Source: Methylobacterium sp. Leaf112 (GTDB lineage Bacteria > Pseudomonadota > Alphaproteobacteria > Rhizobiales > Beijerinckiaceae). From it: DNA of 64,000 bases. The stretch covers positions 186,856 to 250,855 of the forward strand of contig NZ_LMNG01000023.1 in assembly GCF_001423295.1 (NCBI RefSeq). The letters run 5' to 3'. Positions 28,419-41,727 of the stretch are shown piece after piece; within the stretch, counting starts at the first letter, position 1, and the number at the start of each line of letters is the position of its first letter. The notes under the pieces are model-generated. The model searched no databases. It was not told the origin of the DNA and saw nothing but the letters and a program-made list of their open reading frames with translations. The position numbers and the translations under genes are program-made.

Positions 28419-29498
28419 ATGGCGACGGACATCCTCACCCGCGAGGCGGGCATCGCACATGCCGCCCATCGACTGCCTTCGGTGATCGTCGACGACTACA
28501 ACAGCGAATTGAAGGCCGACGACGGGTTCGTCGGCGACAAGGTCTCGAAGAAGGCGTTTCGCGAGATCCTGGAAACGTGGCGGGAAACCCTGCGCAAGGC
28601 CGGCCCCGATCCTTTCGGCGACAAGCCCAGTGCCGACCTCAGCAAGAAGGCGCTCGATCGGGCGCTGGACGGCAGCGATCCCTTGAGCTCCGGCCTGATC
28701 TTCAGCGCCATCGAGGAGTTCGCCCAGGAACTCGCGCGTGTGGTGCGCCGCTTCCTGCGTCAGAAGGGCTGGCGTGACACGGAGAGCATCGTGGTCGGGG
28801 GCGGCTTCAGCGACAGCCGCGTCGGGCACCTCGCCATCGCCCGGGCCGGTGTGCTCCTGCGGGCCGCCGGCCTCGATCTAACCCTGGAGCCGATCCGCCA
28901 CCACCCCGACGAAGCCGGCCTCATCGGGTCGGTCCACCTCGCACCGGCCTGGATCTTCGCCGGATACGACAGCCTGCTCGCCGTCGATATCGGCGGCACC
29001 AACATCCGCGCCGGGGTCGTCGCGACGAACCTCCGCAAGGCGCCCGACCTGTCCCGGAGCGCGGTCTGGCGCTCCGAGATCTGGCGTCACCGCGACGAGG
29101 ATCCGGCACCGACCCGCGACGCCGCCGTGGATCGGCTCATCGGGATGCTCAACGACCTGATCCGGCGAGCGGGCCGGGCCAATCTCACGTTGGCGCCCTT
29201 CATCGGCATCGGCTGCCCCGGCGTTATCGAAGCGGACGGCACCATCGACCGCGGTGGACAGAACCTGCCCGGCAACTGGGAGAGCGACCGCTTCAACCTC
29301 GCCGAGCGCCTCGTCGCGGCGATCCCGCGGATCGGCGACCACGCCACCATGGTGGTGATGCACAACGATGCCGTCGTGCAGGGCCTGAGCGAGGTGCCGT
29401 ACCGACAGGAGGTGACCCGCTGGGGCATCCTCACCATCGGCACCGGCCTGGGCAACGCTCGCTTCACCAACCGGAACGCCGACGATGCGGCTGCCTGA
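28419..29498 (+). CDS. ROK-family sugar kinase-like protein with circularly permuted motif order
   Basis: The 359-residue protein contains every core ASKHA/ROK motif but in shifted order. Residues 123-176 (IVVGGG at 124-129, then RHHPDEAGLIGSVHLAP) match what normally ends a ROK kinase. The phosphate-1 loop DIGGTNIRAGVV, normally at the N-terminus, is at 190-201. Then follow GIGCPG (263-268), the catalytic pair HND (315-317) and the phosphate-2 loop LTIGTGLGN (338-346), after which the protein ends. The usual CxCGxxGC zinc motif is absent. The first 90 residues are helical and of unknown role. ROK enzymes phosphorylate sugars, but the substrate here cannot be told. The ATG at 28419 was preferred to an upstream TTG. 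The N-terminal block and motif order argue against simple truncation. Confidence 0.8.
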   Translation: MATDILTREAGIAHAAHRLPSVIVDDYNSELKADDGFVGDKVSKKAFREILETWRETLRKAGPDPFGDKPSADLSKKALDRALDGSDPLSSGLIFSAIEEFAQELARVVRRFLRQKGWRDTESIVVGGGFSDSRVGHLAIARAGVLLRAAGLDLTLEPIRHHPDEAGLIGSVHLAPAWIFAGYDSLLAVDIGGTNIRAGVVATNLRKAPDLSRSAVWRSEIWRHRDEDPAPTRDAAVDRLIGMLNDLIRRAGRANLTLAPFIGIGCPGVIEADGTIDRGGQNLPGNWESDRFNLAERLVAAIPRIGDHATMVVMHNDAVVQGLSEVPYRQEVTRWGILTIGTGLGNARFTNRNADDAAA

Positions 29499-29598
29499 GA
29501 GATAGACCTGAGAAGCTGGCTCTGGCGAAGCGAACACTCGGATCCGGCCCAACCAAACCGGGGCCAGTAACCGGTCCTATATCCCTGGCACCCTCGCC

Positions 29599-30219
29599 TT
29601 AACGGCTCCGCCCCGTACGGGCGAGCTTCTGCGCGATCCGCTCGCGCAATTCCTCGGGTAGCTCGATGTCCACGAGGCGCCATGTCCAGCCGCGCAGGCG
29701 CAGGCGCAGGCGGAATCGGCGATCCCGCTTCGCGTCGGGCGGGACCGGAATGACCACGGTGCGAAAGCCGCGCATCTCGGAGGACAGGTAGAACGGGACG
29801 AGCCGGCGGAAGCCCTCGGCATGCAGCCCGGGCTTGCGCAGGTCGGCGGGTGTGTCTCCTTGGCGGGGCTCCGGGGGGCCGAGGTCGATGGATTGGGGCC
29901 AGCCGTCGTCTAGGAGGTCGACCACGGTTTGAGGCGTTACAAGGGATTCGGCGATGGGGATTGCGAGGGCCACCAGGGCATCGGTCACGCGCTGGCGCTC
30001 GCGCGGTTCCGCACCGCCCGTTTCGCCACGGGCCTGCGCGGCGGCGGCGGCCTGTCGGATCACCGACAGCCGCAGGGTGCGGAAGTTCACGTGGCGCTCG
30101 ATATAGGCCACGTCATGCGCCTGCACGGCACGGGCGAGGTCGTAGAGCGCCCAGAACGGCGTCAGGGTGAACACGAACCAGCACAGCGCCAGTACAACGG
30201 GGATCGACCACCAGCGCAT
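29599..30219 (-). CDS. DUF2939-family protein
   Basis: The 206-residue protein has one N-terminal membrane helix (about residues 6-24) and a segment typical of DUF2939, in which YDLARAVQAHDVAYIERHVNF covers about 26-46. It is probably a membrane-anchored periplasmic protein; function unknown. It lies 41 bp after rppH on the same strand and may be the last gene of that transcript. About 100 bp without features separate it from the converging ROK gene. Confidence 0.8.
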   Translation of the reverse strand: MRWWSIPVVLALCWFVFTLTPFWALYDLARAVQAHDVAYIERHVNFRTLRLSVIRQAAAAAQARGETGGAEPRERQRVTDALVALAIPIAESLVTPQTVVDLLDDGWPQSIDLGPPEPRQGDTPADLRKPGLHAEGFRRLVPFYLSSEMRGFRTVVIPVPPDAKRDRRFRLRLRLRGWTWRLVDIELPEELRERIAQKLARTGRSR

Positions 30220-30260
30220 CGGTGGGCAGCCTTACCGGCGAGCCGGGAGAGTGCTGGAGC

Positions 30261-30806
30261 TCACGCCGGAACGCACCAGTCGGTCAAACCACCGAACGCC
30301 GCGACCACACCCTCGTAGATGGGCCGTTTGAACGGTACGATGAGGTCCGGCAATCCAGCCATGGGTTGCCACCGCCAAGCATCGAACTCGGACGCGTGGG
30401 CACCCCCACCGGGTGACGCGACATCGATCTCGCTGTCGTCGCCGAGGAAACCGAAGGCGAACCACCTCTGCGTCTGCCCGCGATAACGCCCCTTCCAGGC
30501 CTGCTTCATCACCGCTGGCGGAAGATCGTAGGTCAGCCAGTCGGGCGCTTCGGCCAGCAGCCGGACGGAGCCGGGTGCGACGTTGGTTTCCTCGTAGAGT
30601 TCACGCAAGGCCGCATCCTTGGGGGCCTCGCCGGGGTCGATCCCGCCCTGCGGCATCTGCCAGGCACGGCCATCGGCAACGTGTTCCGGACCGGCATCGG
30701 CGCGGCGACGACCGATGAATACGAGACCGGTGCGTGCGATCAACGTGATCCCGACGCAGGGGCGGTACGGCAATCCGGTGCCGTCGTCGTTCGGGAGGGC
30801 TGTCAT
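30261..30806 (-). CDS. rppH: RNA pyrophosphohydrolase
   Basis: The 181-residue Nudix hydrolase removes pyrophosphate from mRNA 5' ends, starting decay. The Nudix box begins [10 protein letters not shown] (about 51-60) and continues through [11 protein letters not shown]; the C-terminal family segment [10 protein letters not shown] is also present. The ATG at 30806 gives the family length; in-frame ATGs at 30818 and 30887 are less likely. It lies 81 bp after the polysaccharide deacetylase, a conserved pairing in Hyphomicrobiales. Confidence 0.93.
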   Translation of the reverse strand: MTALPNDDGTGLPYRPCVGITLIARTGLVFIGRRRADAGPEHVADGRAWQMPQGGIDPGEAPKDAALRELYEETNVAPGSVRLLAEAPDWLTYDLPPAVMKQAWKGRYRGQTQRWFAFGFLGDDSEIDVASPGGGAHASEFDAWRWQPMAGLPDLIVPFKRPIYEGVVAAFGGLTDWCVPA

Positions 30807-30887
30807 CGGCGCGACCATAGGGCACCCCATCCCCGCGCCGCAACGCACGATGGCGGCACGATGCGAAGAATCGTATCGGCCCGACAC

Positions 30888-32093
30888 TCAGGGCGCGGCG
30901 CTGCTGAGGCGGGCGCTCCCCGAAGCCGCACGCAGGGCGACGCTCACGGGCACGAGCCGCACGCCGCGTGCTTCGAGGTCCTTCGACCAACGCGCGATCC
31001 GGTCGATGGTCATCGGCATCGCGGTGGCGGACACCAGGACGAAGCCCTTGGCACGGGCCTGCGCTTCGGCCCGCGCGAGTTCCCGATCGATGGCCTCGGG
31101 CCGGGGCAGGGCGTCGAGGACGAACTCGGCCCGTGCCAGAGGAACCTTCGCCTTGGCACCGAGGGTGGTGGCGATGGAACGCGGCGAGGTGCCGTCGTCG
31201 ACGTAGCCGAGACCGCGCGCGGCGATCTCGCGCAGCACCGGCTCGAAGGCGGCGGCATCGCTCGTCAGCTTGGCGCCCATGTAGTTGACGATGCCGACGA
31301 AGCCTTGGAAGCGGCTCATGGCCCAGGCAAGCCGGTCGAGGTTCTCCGGCGGACGCGCTGCCGTAAGCAGGGTCTGTGGCCCCGGATCGCTGTCGGGATA
31401 GTCGAACGGCTCCATGGGTGCCTGAAGAAGCGCCTCGTGGCCGGCTTCCCGGGCGCGCGCCACGGTCCGTTCGAGGTCGCCGCCGTAGGGGGCGAAGGCG
31501 AAGCTGACCTCCGGCGGCAGCCGGGTGATGGCACTGGCGGTGGCGGCCTGCCCGATGCCGAGCCCCGACACCAGGATGGCGATGCGTGGGCCGGTGGTCC
31601 CGGGATCGGGCCGGGCATAAACGTCGAGGGGGCGGATTCGCCCTTCACCGAGGCGCGGCACGCTGCCGTGGCGTCCGCGCTCGACGAGGCGCGGGTCGGG
31701 GGCGGATGCGAGCTTGACCGGTGCCGCATCGGGAACACGGATCACCACGGCGTCGCTCGGCGCATTGCCGCCGCCCGCGCGCACCACGGTGACACCGGAG
31801 GCGGTCTCGACGGCATCGGCCGAGCGCTGGGCTGCGACCGGTTTCTCGGGCACCGGGACCGCAGCGGTCGGCACGGGCGGCGGGTCGCGCAGGGCGATGG
31901 TGGCGACGGCCACCGGCTCGCCTCCCTGCGGATCGCCGACGGCGCCGAGGATGCTCAGGCCACCGACGAGGCCGAGGACGAGGCCCCCTGTCACCATCCG
32001 TGGGGTCAGGTACGTGGCGTTGAGGCTGCGAAGGCGCTCCCGTGGGGTTCGCTTGGCGCCGAGAGGCCGGGTCAGGATGTCGTCGGAGGCCAC
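30888..32093 (-). CDS. Divergent polysaccharide deacetylase family protein
   Basis: The 401-residue protein has an N-terminal membrane anchor (about 33-52, TGGLVLGLVGGLSILGAV), a Pro/Val-rich linker and a DUF610-type divergent polysaccharide deacetylase domain (about 165-390). This includes IAILVSGLGIG, the LQAPMEPFDYPDSDPGPQTL block and YVDDGTSP. It should act in the periplasm on envelope glycans; activity is inferred from the family. Its position after ctpA and before rppH is standard, but a terminator separates it from ctpA here. Confidence 0.88.
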   Translation of the reverse strand: MASDDILTRPLGAKRTPRERLRSLNATYLTPRMVTGGLVLGLVGGLSILGAVGDPQGGEPVAVATIALRDPPPVPTAAVPVPEKPVAAQRSADAVETASGVTVVRAGGGNAPSDAVVIRVPDAAPVKLASAPDPRLVERGRHGSVPRLGEGRIRPLDVYARPDPGTTGPRIAILVSGLGIGQAATASAITRLPPEVSFAFAPYGGDLERTVARAREAGHEALLQAPMEPFDYPDSDPGPQTLLTAARPPENLDRLAWAMSRFQGFVGIVNYMGAKLTSDAAAFEPVLREIAARGLGYVDDGTSPRSIATTLGAKAKVPLARAEFVLDALPRPEAIDRELARAEAQARAKGFVLVSATAMPMTIDRIARWSKDLEARGVRLVPVSVALRAASGSARLSSAAP

Positions 32094-32144
32094 GCTCAGC
32101 CGCTTCCCTCAGGGTCGGGACGAGAACGGCAACCGCCTCCTGAA

Positions 32145-32191
32145 ACGAAAGCGGCCCCCGATATCGGTTCTGAACCGACATTGGGGGCCGC
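32145..32191 (-). terminator. Rho-independent terminator after ctpA
   Basis: On the minus strand the outer stem GCGGCCCCC/GGGGGCCGC (9 bp) and the inner stem TCGGTT/AACCGA form one long hairpin (32191 to 32151), followed by TTTCGTTTC. It lies 40 bp after the ctpA stop and should end the envC-ctpA transcript. Confidence 0.8.
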
Positions 32192-32230
32192 CATGGTTAA
32201 CGCTTCCCTAAAAAGCGACCGTGTGCCGGG

Positions 32231-33549
<1,319 letters not shown>

Positions 33550-33550
<1 letters not shown>

Positions 33551-34950
33551 TATCCGCGAACCTTCTCGCTGGGGCTTTTGGCCCACCAAGGCTCCGGATC
33601 GATGGAGCCGCCGTCTTTTCTGAACTCGACGTATAACACCGGATCGCCGCCGGCCGGGGTCGTACCCGCACCGCCCTCGCCCATGGCCGCCACGGGCTCG
33701 CCCGCCAGGACGAACTGGCCGACCTCGACGTCGATCTGATCCATCCCCGCCAGCAGTAGATAGTAGCCATCGCCGGCATTGATGATCAAGAGTCGGCCAT
33801 ACGACCGAAACTGGCCGGCGAAGGAGACCCAGCCATCGGCCGGTGACGAAACCACGGCTTTGGGTCGGGTGGTGAGCGAAATGCCGCGGGTGGTGCCACC
33901 ATTGGCGTCGGTTTGGTTGAAGCCGCGCGTCAGCGCTCCGCTCACAGGCCGAGGCAGATCGCCACGTGTGTCCGCGAACCGAACCTTGGGGGCGAGGCGC
34001 GCCGGGTCGCGGATACCGGCGGCGGCGAAGCGCTCCTGCGTGGCGCGCGCCTCCCGGGTCTCGGCCGCACGCGCCTCGTCCGCCGCACGGCGTGCGGAGG
34101 CCACCTCGCCTTCCATCCGCTCCAGGAGTTCCTTGAGGGTGCGGGCCTGGAGGCCGAGTTCGGCGGTGCGTGAGCGTTCGGTCGCCAAGCCGCTCTCCAC
34201 CTCGGCCAGCCGCGCCTTTCGGGCAGCCATGAGGCCGTTGAGGCGCTGCTGCTCCCGCGCCCATCCGGCGAGATCGTTCTTCAAACCCTCGCGATCGGCG
34301 GCGATGAGACCTTTCAGGCGCACGAGTTCGGTGAGGTCGGCCGCCAAGGTCTCGGCTTCGCCGCGCAGTTCGGGCACCACGGCACCGAGCAGCATCGAAG
34401 TTCGGATAACGGCGAGCACGTCCTCGGGACGCACCAGCACCGCGGGAGGCGGCCGACGACCCATGCGCTGGAGAGCTGCGAGGATCTCGGCGATGACGCC
34501 GCGCCGCCCGTCCAGCGACCGGCGGATGGCCGCCTCGGAGGCCCCAAGGGTCTTGAGACGCTCTTCCAACCGGGTCATCCGGTCTTCCGTCGCCTGAGCC
34601 TGACGGGTCGCATCCAGGAGGGCCGTATTGAATTTGGCCCGGTCGCCGCCGATGGATGTGATTTCGGCCTCGAGTTGCGCACGCGTCCCCGTCGAGGCCG
34701 CGAGTGCCTCCTCGATGCGCTTCAAGTTCTCGGCACGTCGGTTCTTTTCCTCGACGGCTTTCTGAACCGCATCCGGTTCGGCTGCCGGTGACTTGGCGCT
34801 TGGGTCTTTCGGAGTCATTTCCCTGGCAGACTCTTGCCTGGCAGATTCCTGCGCTGCGGCCGGCGTGGTCACGACGAGGCCGGTCAGGGCGAGCGCGCAC
34901 ATGCTGCGCCCTCCCCTCCGTGCCGCCATCCATGGCCTGGCCGCCGTCAT
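33550..34950 (-). CDS. envC: EnvC-like murein hydrolase activator (degenerate LytM/M23)
   Basis: The 466-residue protein has a signal peptide (about 15-34), a long coiled-coil (about 60-325) and a C-terminal M23/LytM domain (about 340-455). The zinc ligands of active LytM are missing: the HxGID position reads TTRGISL and the YAHL position reads LLAGM. That is the hallmark of EnvC, which does not cut peptidoglycan but activates amidases at the division site. Its ATG overlaps the rlmH stop in an ATGA and its stop overlaps the ctpA start. Confidence 0.92.
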
Positions 34951-35444
34951 CGTTCGTCGAGGTTTCCGCGATGATAGGGATGGCCGGCGAGGATCGTCAG
35001 CGCTCGATACACCTGCTCCAAGGCCAGCACGCGCACAAGGCCATGCGGCAACGTCGCCGCGCCGAAGGACAGGGTGAGATCGGCTCGCGCTCGTACCGCC
35101 GGATCGAGTCCGTCGGCTCCGCCGATGGCGATGGCGAGGCTCGGACGCGCGGCGTCGCGCCAGGCCGCCACGCGATCGGCGAAGGTTTCACTGGTGAGAT
35201 CGGCGCGTCCGCGTTCGTCGTAGACGACGAGGGCGGCTCCCTGCGCGTGCGCGAGGATGGCCGTGCCCTCCTCTGCACAACGATCCTGAGGCCGACGTGC
35301 ACGGCTCTCGGGAATCTCGACCGTATCGCAGGCTGGAAAGCCGAGACTGCGGCCGAGTTGGGCCGCCCGTTCGCGGTAGCGTGCCGCGAGGTCGCGCTCC
35401 GGACCGGCCTTCAGGCGCCCGACCGCCGCGATGAGGAGCCGCAT
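34947..35444 (-). CDS. rlmH: 23S rRNA pseudouridine-1915 N3-methyltransferase
   Basis: The 165-residue SPOUT-fold methyltransferase modifies pseudouridine 1915 in helix 69 of 23S rRNA. It begins [16 protein letters not shown]. The knot region contains IAIGGADGL and the C-terminus has [18 protein letters not shown], typical of RlmH. The ATG at 35444 was chosen on the family start; a much longer in-frame reading upstream overlaps rsfS. The gap to rsfS is 22 bp. Confidence 0.95.
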   Translation of the reverse strand: MRLLIAAVGRLKAGPERDLAARYRERAAQLGRSLGFPACDTVEIPESRARRPQDRCAEEGTAILAHAQGAALVVYDERGRADLTSETFADRVAAWRDAARPSLAIAIGGADGLDPAVRARADLTLSFGAATLPHGLVRVLALEQVYRALTILAGHPYHRGNLDER

Positions 35445-35466
35445 GGAGTCGACGACCCGCGGTCGC

Positions 35467-35910
35467 TTACTCGGCCAGGGCGTTGCTGGGCAGGTCGACG
35501 GCGGGACGGTCGGCGCCCCACATCTTCTCGAGATTGTAGAAGCCGCGCACTTCCGGGCGGAAGATGTGGACGATGATGTCGCCTGCATCGATCAGCACCC
35601 AGTCGCAGGCCGGCATGCCCTCGACCCGGGCGGAGCCGAGACCCTTGGCCTTCATGTCCTGGAGGATGCGGTCAGCGATGGCACCGACATGGCGCTGCGA
35701 GCGACCCGAAGTGATGATCATGGTGTCGGCGAGCGACGTCCGACCCATGAGATCGATCTCGATGGTCTCCTCCGCCTTCATGTCCTCCAGACAATCGAGG
35801 GCGAGCGCTCTGAGGTCGCCGATCTTGCGGTCGGCAACGTCGTCGGAACCTGGGGCTCCCTGGTGGACCGCGTCGTTCAGCGTCTCAGTTCCTGCAATGG
35901 CCATCGTCAT
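35467..35910 (-). CDS. rsfS: Ribosome silencing factor
   Basis: The 147-residue protein binds L14 of the 50S subunit and blocks subunit joining during slow growth. The conserved core is seen in [22 protein letters not shown] and in the C-terminal [21 protein letters not shown]. The first 25 residues are less conserved; a second ATG two codons downstream is equally possible. The start overlaps the nadD stop in an ATGA. Confidence 0.95.
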   Translation of the reverse strand: MTMAIAGTETLNDAVHQGAPGSDDVADRKIGDLRALALDCLEDMKAEETIEIDLMGRTSLADTMIITSGRSQRHVGAIADRILQDMKAKGLGSARVEGMPACDWVLIDAGDIIVHIFRPEVRGFYNLEKMWGADRPAVDLPSNALAE

Positions 35911-36590
35911 GCGGGGATCGTACCCTGAATGGGCGCGACATGGAACGTTCCCGTTGCGTCTTCGCGCAATCCATCTTTCCGCCCCCCGGTTCGCAGGGCC
36001 GTAGAGGACAGATGAGAGCGTGGACCGTGCAGGAAGACCCAGGCCGGTGGGTCGAGATCGGCGAGCACACGGGCATCCGCCTCGTCGATCCGCCAACGGC
36101 CGAGGGCTTGCGCACCCCGCGCAACCGGCCCTTTGAGAGTGAAGCCGGGCCGGTCGATGATGGCGATGGGCATGGTTTCGGCGATCGCACGGAATCCCTG
36201 CCAGCGATGAAATGTCGCGAGGCTGTCGGCTCCCATGATCCAGACGAATCGCACGGCCGGATGGCGGTCCGTGAGGTAGCGAAGGCTTTGCCGAGTGTAG
36301 CGAGCACCGATGAGGCTCTCGAAAGCCGTCACCACGATGCGGGGATGGGCAGCGATAGCCTGAGCGGCCGAGACGCGCGCGTCGATGGAAGCGAGGTCGG
36401 CCCGGTCCTTCAGGGGATTGCCCGGCGTGACCATCCACCAGACGCGGTCGAGGCCCAGGCGCCGCAGGGCGACGCGGCTGACATGCCGATGCCCGAGATG
36501 AGCCGGGTTGAACGAGCCGCCGTAGAGGCCGATCCGGAGGCCGGGGCAGGCCGGCGGAAGCCGAACGGGTCCCGACACGTCAAGTCGCAT
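35907..36590 (-). CDS. nadD: Nicotinate-nucleotide adenylyltransferase
   Basis: The 227-residue enzyme adenylates nicotinate mononucleotide in NAD synthesis. The nucleotidyltransferase motif GGSFNPAHLGH (about 24-34) has the catalytic HxGH, and the second motif HLSSTALR lies near residue 200. The ORF starts with about 18 residues before the conserved IGLYGGSFNP, acceptable for alphaproteobacteria. It lies between proA and rsfS, as in most Hyphomicrobiales. Confidence 0.93.
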   Translation of the reverse strand: MRLDVSGPVRLPPACPGLRIGLYGGSFNPAHLGHRHVSRVALRRLGLDRVWWMVTPGNPLKDRADLASIDARVSAAQAIAAHPRIVVTAFESLIGARYTRQSLRYLTDRHPAVRFVWIMGADSLATFHRWQGFRAIAETMPIAIIDRPGFTLKGPVARGAQALGRWRIDEADARVLADLDPPAWVFLHGPRSHLSSTALRTGGRKDGLREDATGTFHVAPIQGTIPA

Positions 36591-36626
36591 CGGAAGCCGC
36601 GTATGGTGGCGGACCGGAGTAAGGCG

Positions 36627-37931
36627 TCAAGGACGCGTCTGCCCACTCCCGTGGACGCGGTACTTGAAGGTGGTGAGTTGCTCCACGCCGACGGGGCCGC
36701 GCGCATGCATCCGGCCCGTTGCGATACCGATCTCGGCCCCGAAGCCGAACTCCCCGCCATCGGCGAACTGGGTCGAGGCGTTGTGGACGACGATGGCGGA
36801 ATCGACCTCGGCGAGGAAGCGCGTCGCCTCGGCGCGGTCGGCGGTCACGATGGAATCGGTGTGGTGCGATCCGTAGGTTTCGATATGGGTGATCGCCGCA
36901 TCGAGACCATCGACCACTCGGACGGCGATAATGGCATCGAGGTACTCCGTACGCCAGTCCGCCTCCGCGGCCGGCGTCACACGGGCATCGACCGCCTGCA
37001 CGTCCGTATCGCCACGCACGGCGCACCCTGCCTCGATGAGAGCCGTGACGAGGGGAGCCAGATGCGTGCTGGCGCAGGCGCGATCCACCAGGAGGGTCTC
37101 GGCGGCGCCGCAGATACCCGTACGGCGCATCTTGCTGTTGAGGGCGATGGTACGGGCCATGTCGAGATCGGCGCCGGCGGCGACGTAGACGTGACAGATA
37201 CCATCGAGGTGCGCGAAGACCGGCACCCGCGCCTCGGCATGGACACGTTCCACCAGACCGCGCCCGCCCCGGGGCACGATCACGTCGATGCAGCCGTCGA
37301 GGCCGGACAGCATGGCGCCAACGGCAGCGCGATCACGGGTCGGTACGATCTGGATCGCGTCCGCCGGCAGTCCGGACGCTTCCAGACCGGCCCGCATGGC
37401 CCGCGCGATGGCCATGGCCGTGCGATGACTGTCGGACCCGGCGCGCAGGATGGCGGCATTGCCGGCCTTGAGGCACAGCGCGCCGGCATCGGCGGTGACG
37501 TTGGGGCGGCTCTCGAAGATCACGCCGATGACGCCCAGCGGCACGGCGATGCGCTCGATCAGCAGGCCATTGGGACGCTCGAACGCAGCGACCTGACGCC
37601 CGACGGGATCGGGCAAGGCACCGATCTTCTCGACGGCGTCGGCGATGGCGCTCAGGCGCGTGGGATCGAGGGTGAGCCGGTCGATGAGCGCCTGAGTCTG
37701 GCCGGCGGCGCGGGCCGCTTCCACGTCCCGGGCGTTTTCTGTCAGGATCTCGGACTGTGCCCCCCGCAAGCGCTCGGCGATGGTGCGGAGCGCGATATCC
37801 TTGATCTGAGCTGGTGCCAGCGCGATGCCACGCGCGGCGGCTCGCGCGCGCAGGCCGATGGCATGCATTTCGGCGGTCAGATCGGGAGCTTGAAAATCGG
37901 TACGCAGATTCAGAACGGGCACGGCCTTCAT
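36627..37931 (-). CDS. proA: Gamma-glutamyl phosphate reductase
   Basis: The 434-residue NADPH enzyme turns gamma-glutamyl phosphate into glutamate semialdehyde in proline synthesis. It has an aldehyde-dehydrogenase fold with the cofactor region [18 protein letters not shown] and the catalytic Cys in [12 protein letters not shown]. The C-terminal [13 protein letters not shown] is typical. The ATG at 37931 (MKAVPVLNL) has GCGAGG before it; an upstream in-frame ATG would add 26 Arg-rich residues. proB lies 99 bp upstream on the same strand. Confidence 0.95.
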   Translation of the reverse strand: MKAVPVLNLRTDFQAPDLTAEMHAIGLRARAAARGIALAPAQIKDIALRTIAERLRGAQSEILTENARDVEAARAAGQTQALIDRLTLDPTRLSAIADAVEKIGALPDPVGRQVAAFERPNGLLIERIAVPLGVIGVIFESRPNVTADAGALCLKAGNAAILRAGSDSHRTAMAIARAMRAGLEASGLPADAIQIVPTRDRAAVGAMLSGLDGCIDVIVPRGGRGLVERVHAEARVPVFAHLDGICHVYVAAGADLDMARTIALNSKMRRTGICGAAETLLVDRACASTHLAPLVTALIEAGCAVRGDTDVQAVDARVTPAAEADWRTEYLDAIIAVRVVDGLDAAITHIETYGSHHTDSIVTADRAEATRFLAEVDSAIVVHNASTQFADGGEFGFGAEIGIATGRMHARGPVGVEQLTTFKYRVHGSGQTRP

Positions 37932-38030
37932 CCTCGCGGGCCGTCGCGCGATCCGGCGCGCCCGCCTGTTGTCCCGCCCGTCATCGCATGCCGGATACTG
38001 GGGAAACAAGCGTAACGCATGACAACCCGG

Positions 38031-40234
<2,204 letters not shown>

Positions 40235-40298
40235 TCATTCGTCTCGGACACGCGAAGCGGTCTCGCGGGTCGGCTCCGGCGGGATGCCGGTATCGGCG

Positions 40299-40763
40299 TC
40301 AGGCGCCGCCGCGACGGCATTTCCCGTCGAGGTTCAGGTACTGGATACTCCGAAGTCCGGCTTCGAACCACGTCCCGGCGGACGTGGTGCCCTCGTATCC
40401 GTAAAGGAGGATGCGGATGGCATCGTCGGGCGAAACCAGATTCGGCGGGTCTCCCGCCTCGAAAGTCCAATTCCGTGACGGCTCGCTGTCCGCGCCAAAA
40501 GCGGTCCGCGTCCCGTCCGCCTCGATCTGGTTCACTTGGGCGAAGGCCGGAGCTTCGTTGGCGCGCGAGGTCGAGAAGGTGAACCCGACCTTCGGAGCGC
40601 GGCCGACGAAATTGTAGAATTCACAGTACAGCGTCGGCATCGCAGACGTCGTCGCGACGACACCGGGTGCTGGCTGGGGGTGGTCCAAGCCACGCAACAG
40701 GAGAGCGGCAAACCCGAAGGCCGCCAGGGCAGCCGCGCCCGATACGGCAAGGGTACGCTTCAT
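40299..40763 (-). CDS. Secreted hypothetical protein in the rpmA-obgE interval
   Basis: The 154-residue protein has a signal peptide or anchor (about 5-27, VSGAAALAAFGFAALLL). The mature part contains YCEFYNFVGRAPKVGFTFSTS and a C-terminal YLNLDGKC; two cysteines may pair. No family was recognised. Its position between rpmA and obgE, which are usually adjacent, suggests a lineage-specific insertion. The preceding rpmA terminator isolates it from the ribosomal genes. Confidence 0.65.
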   Translation of the reverse strand: MKRTLAVSGAAALAAFGFAALLLRGLDHPQPAPGVVATTSAMPTLYCEFYNFVGRAPKVGFTFSTSRANEAPAFAQVNQIEADGTRTAFGADSEPSRNWTFEAGDPPNLVSPDDAIRILLYGYEGTTSAGTWFEAGLRSIQYLNLDGKCRRGGA

Positions 40764-40811
40764 GGCCTCGACCCCATCGCTGTGGGCGGAACCTACTCCG
40801 CCTCAGACGAC

Positions 40812-40839
40812 GAAAGGGAGGATGGATACCCATCCTCCC
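40812..40839 (-). terminator. Terminator after rpmA
   Basis: A 10-bp perfect stem (40830-40839 with 40816-40825, loop of four bases) is followed on the minus strand by TTTCG. It lies 52 bp after the rpmA stop. The U-tract is short. Confidence 0.65.
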
Positions 40840-40890
40840 CCATCCATGCCCCGACCGACCGGAAGGCCGGGCGACCGAAAGAAAAGTTCG

Positions 40891-41157
40891 TTACTCGGCA
40901 GCTTCCTGCAGCGGCACGACGGTGACGAAGGCACGACCGCGCTTGGTCATGAAAAGCACCCGGCCATCGGTCTTGGCGAACAGGGTATGATCCGTACCCA
41001 TGCCCACATTGGCGCCGGGATGCCACTTGGTGCCGCGCTGGCGCACGATGATGTTGCCGGCGATGACGGCTTCCGAGCCGAACTTCTTCACGCCGAGGCG
41101 CTGGCCGGCGGAATCGCGGCCGTTGCGGGACGAGCCGCCTGCTTTTTTATGGGCCAT
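40891..41157 (-). CDS. rpmA: 50S ribosomal protein L27
   Basis: The 88-residue protein reaches the peptidyl-transferase centre. The N-terminus [22 protein letters not shown] is the classic L27 start without the cleavable leader found in Firmicutes. It also has [19 protein letters not shown]. It follows rplU by 38 bp. Confidence 0.98.
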   Translation of the reverse strand: MAHKKAGGSSRNGRDSAGQRLGVKKFGSEAVIAGNIIVRQRGTKWHPGANVGMGTDHTLFAKTDGRVLFMTKRGRAFVTVVPLQEAAE

Positions 41158-41195
41158 TGTGGCTTACTCCGAAATCTCGAAAAACGATCCGACCG

Positions 41196-41510
41196 TCAGG
41201 CGCTGATGCCGGTGATGCGAACCACCGTGTGGTGCTGGCGGTGGCCCCGCTTGCGGCGCGAGTTCTGGCGGCGGCGCTTCTTGAAGGCGATGACCTTCGC
41301 GTCGCGGCCATGGCTGACGATCTCGCCGGTGACGCTGATGCCCGAGAGCAGCGGCGCGCCGATCTGAGTGGCGCCAGCGCCGTCGGCGAAAAGGAGCACG
41401 TCCCCGAAGGTCACGGTGGAGCCGGCTTCACCCTCGAGGGTGGCGATCGTGATGGTGTCGTTGGCGGCAACGCGATACTGCTTGCCGCCCGTCTTGATGA
41501 CTGCGAACAT
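41196..41510 (-). CDS. rplU: 50S ribosomal protein L21
   Basis: The 104-residue 23S rRNA-binding protein starts [14 protein letters not shown] and has the C-terminal basic block [20 protein letters not shown]. It is the first gene of the rplU-rpmA unit. A consensus promoter lies about 150 bp upstream, giving a long leader in which translational feedback could act. Confidence 0.98.
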   Translation of the reverse strand: MFAVIKTGGKQYRVAANDTITIATLEGEAGSTVTFGDVLLFADGAGATQIGAPLLSGISVTGEIVSHGRDAKVIAFKKRRRQNSRRKRGHRQHHTVVRITGISA

Positions 41511-41660
41511 CGTTCTCTTTCGTGTTCTCTGCCGGCCTCCCGCTCACCGTCAGGTGAACCTGGACCGTCTTCTTGTTCAGGTCATCCGCGACACCGGGTC
41601 GAGCCGGGCGCGAACGCGAAACGCGCGGACTTCGTCGAGGAAGCCGCGCATTGCGCTGGT

Positions 41661-41689
41661 GCATAGGCGCGATGGGGGTGATTTGTCAA
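41661..41689 (-). promoter_or_regulatory. Sigma-70-type promoter of rplU-rpmA
   Basis: On the minus strand, a perfect TTGACA (41684-41689) and CTATGC (41661-41666) are separated by exactly 17 bp. Transcription should start near 41654, leaving a leader of about 144 nt before the rplU ATG. Confidence 0.8.
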
Positions 41690-41727
41690 TGCGATGCCGG
41701 TTCGGGCAAGAGCCGCGTGCCACGAAT

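Noticed and set aside
28419..29498. ROK gene as a truncated pseudogene
   Set aside because: The motifs missing from the end are present in the N-terminal half in the right internal order, and the frame is intact.
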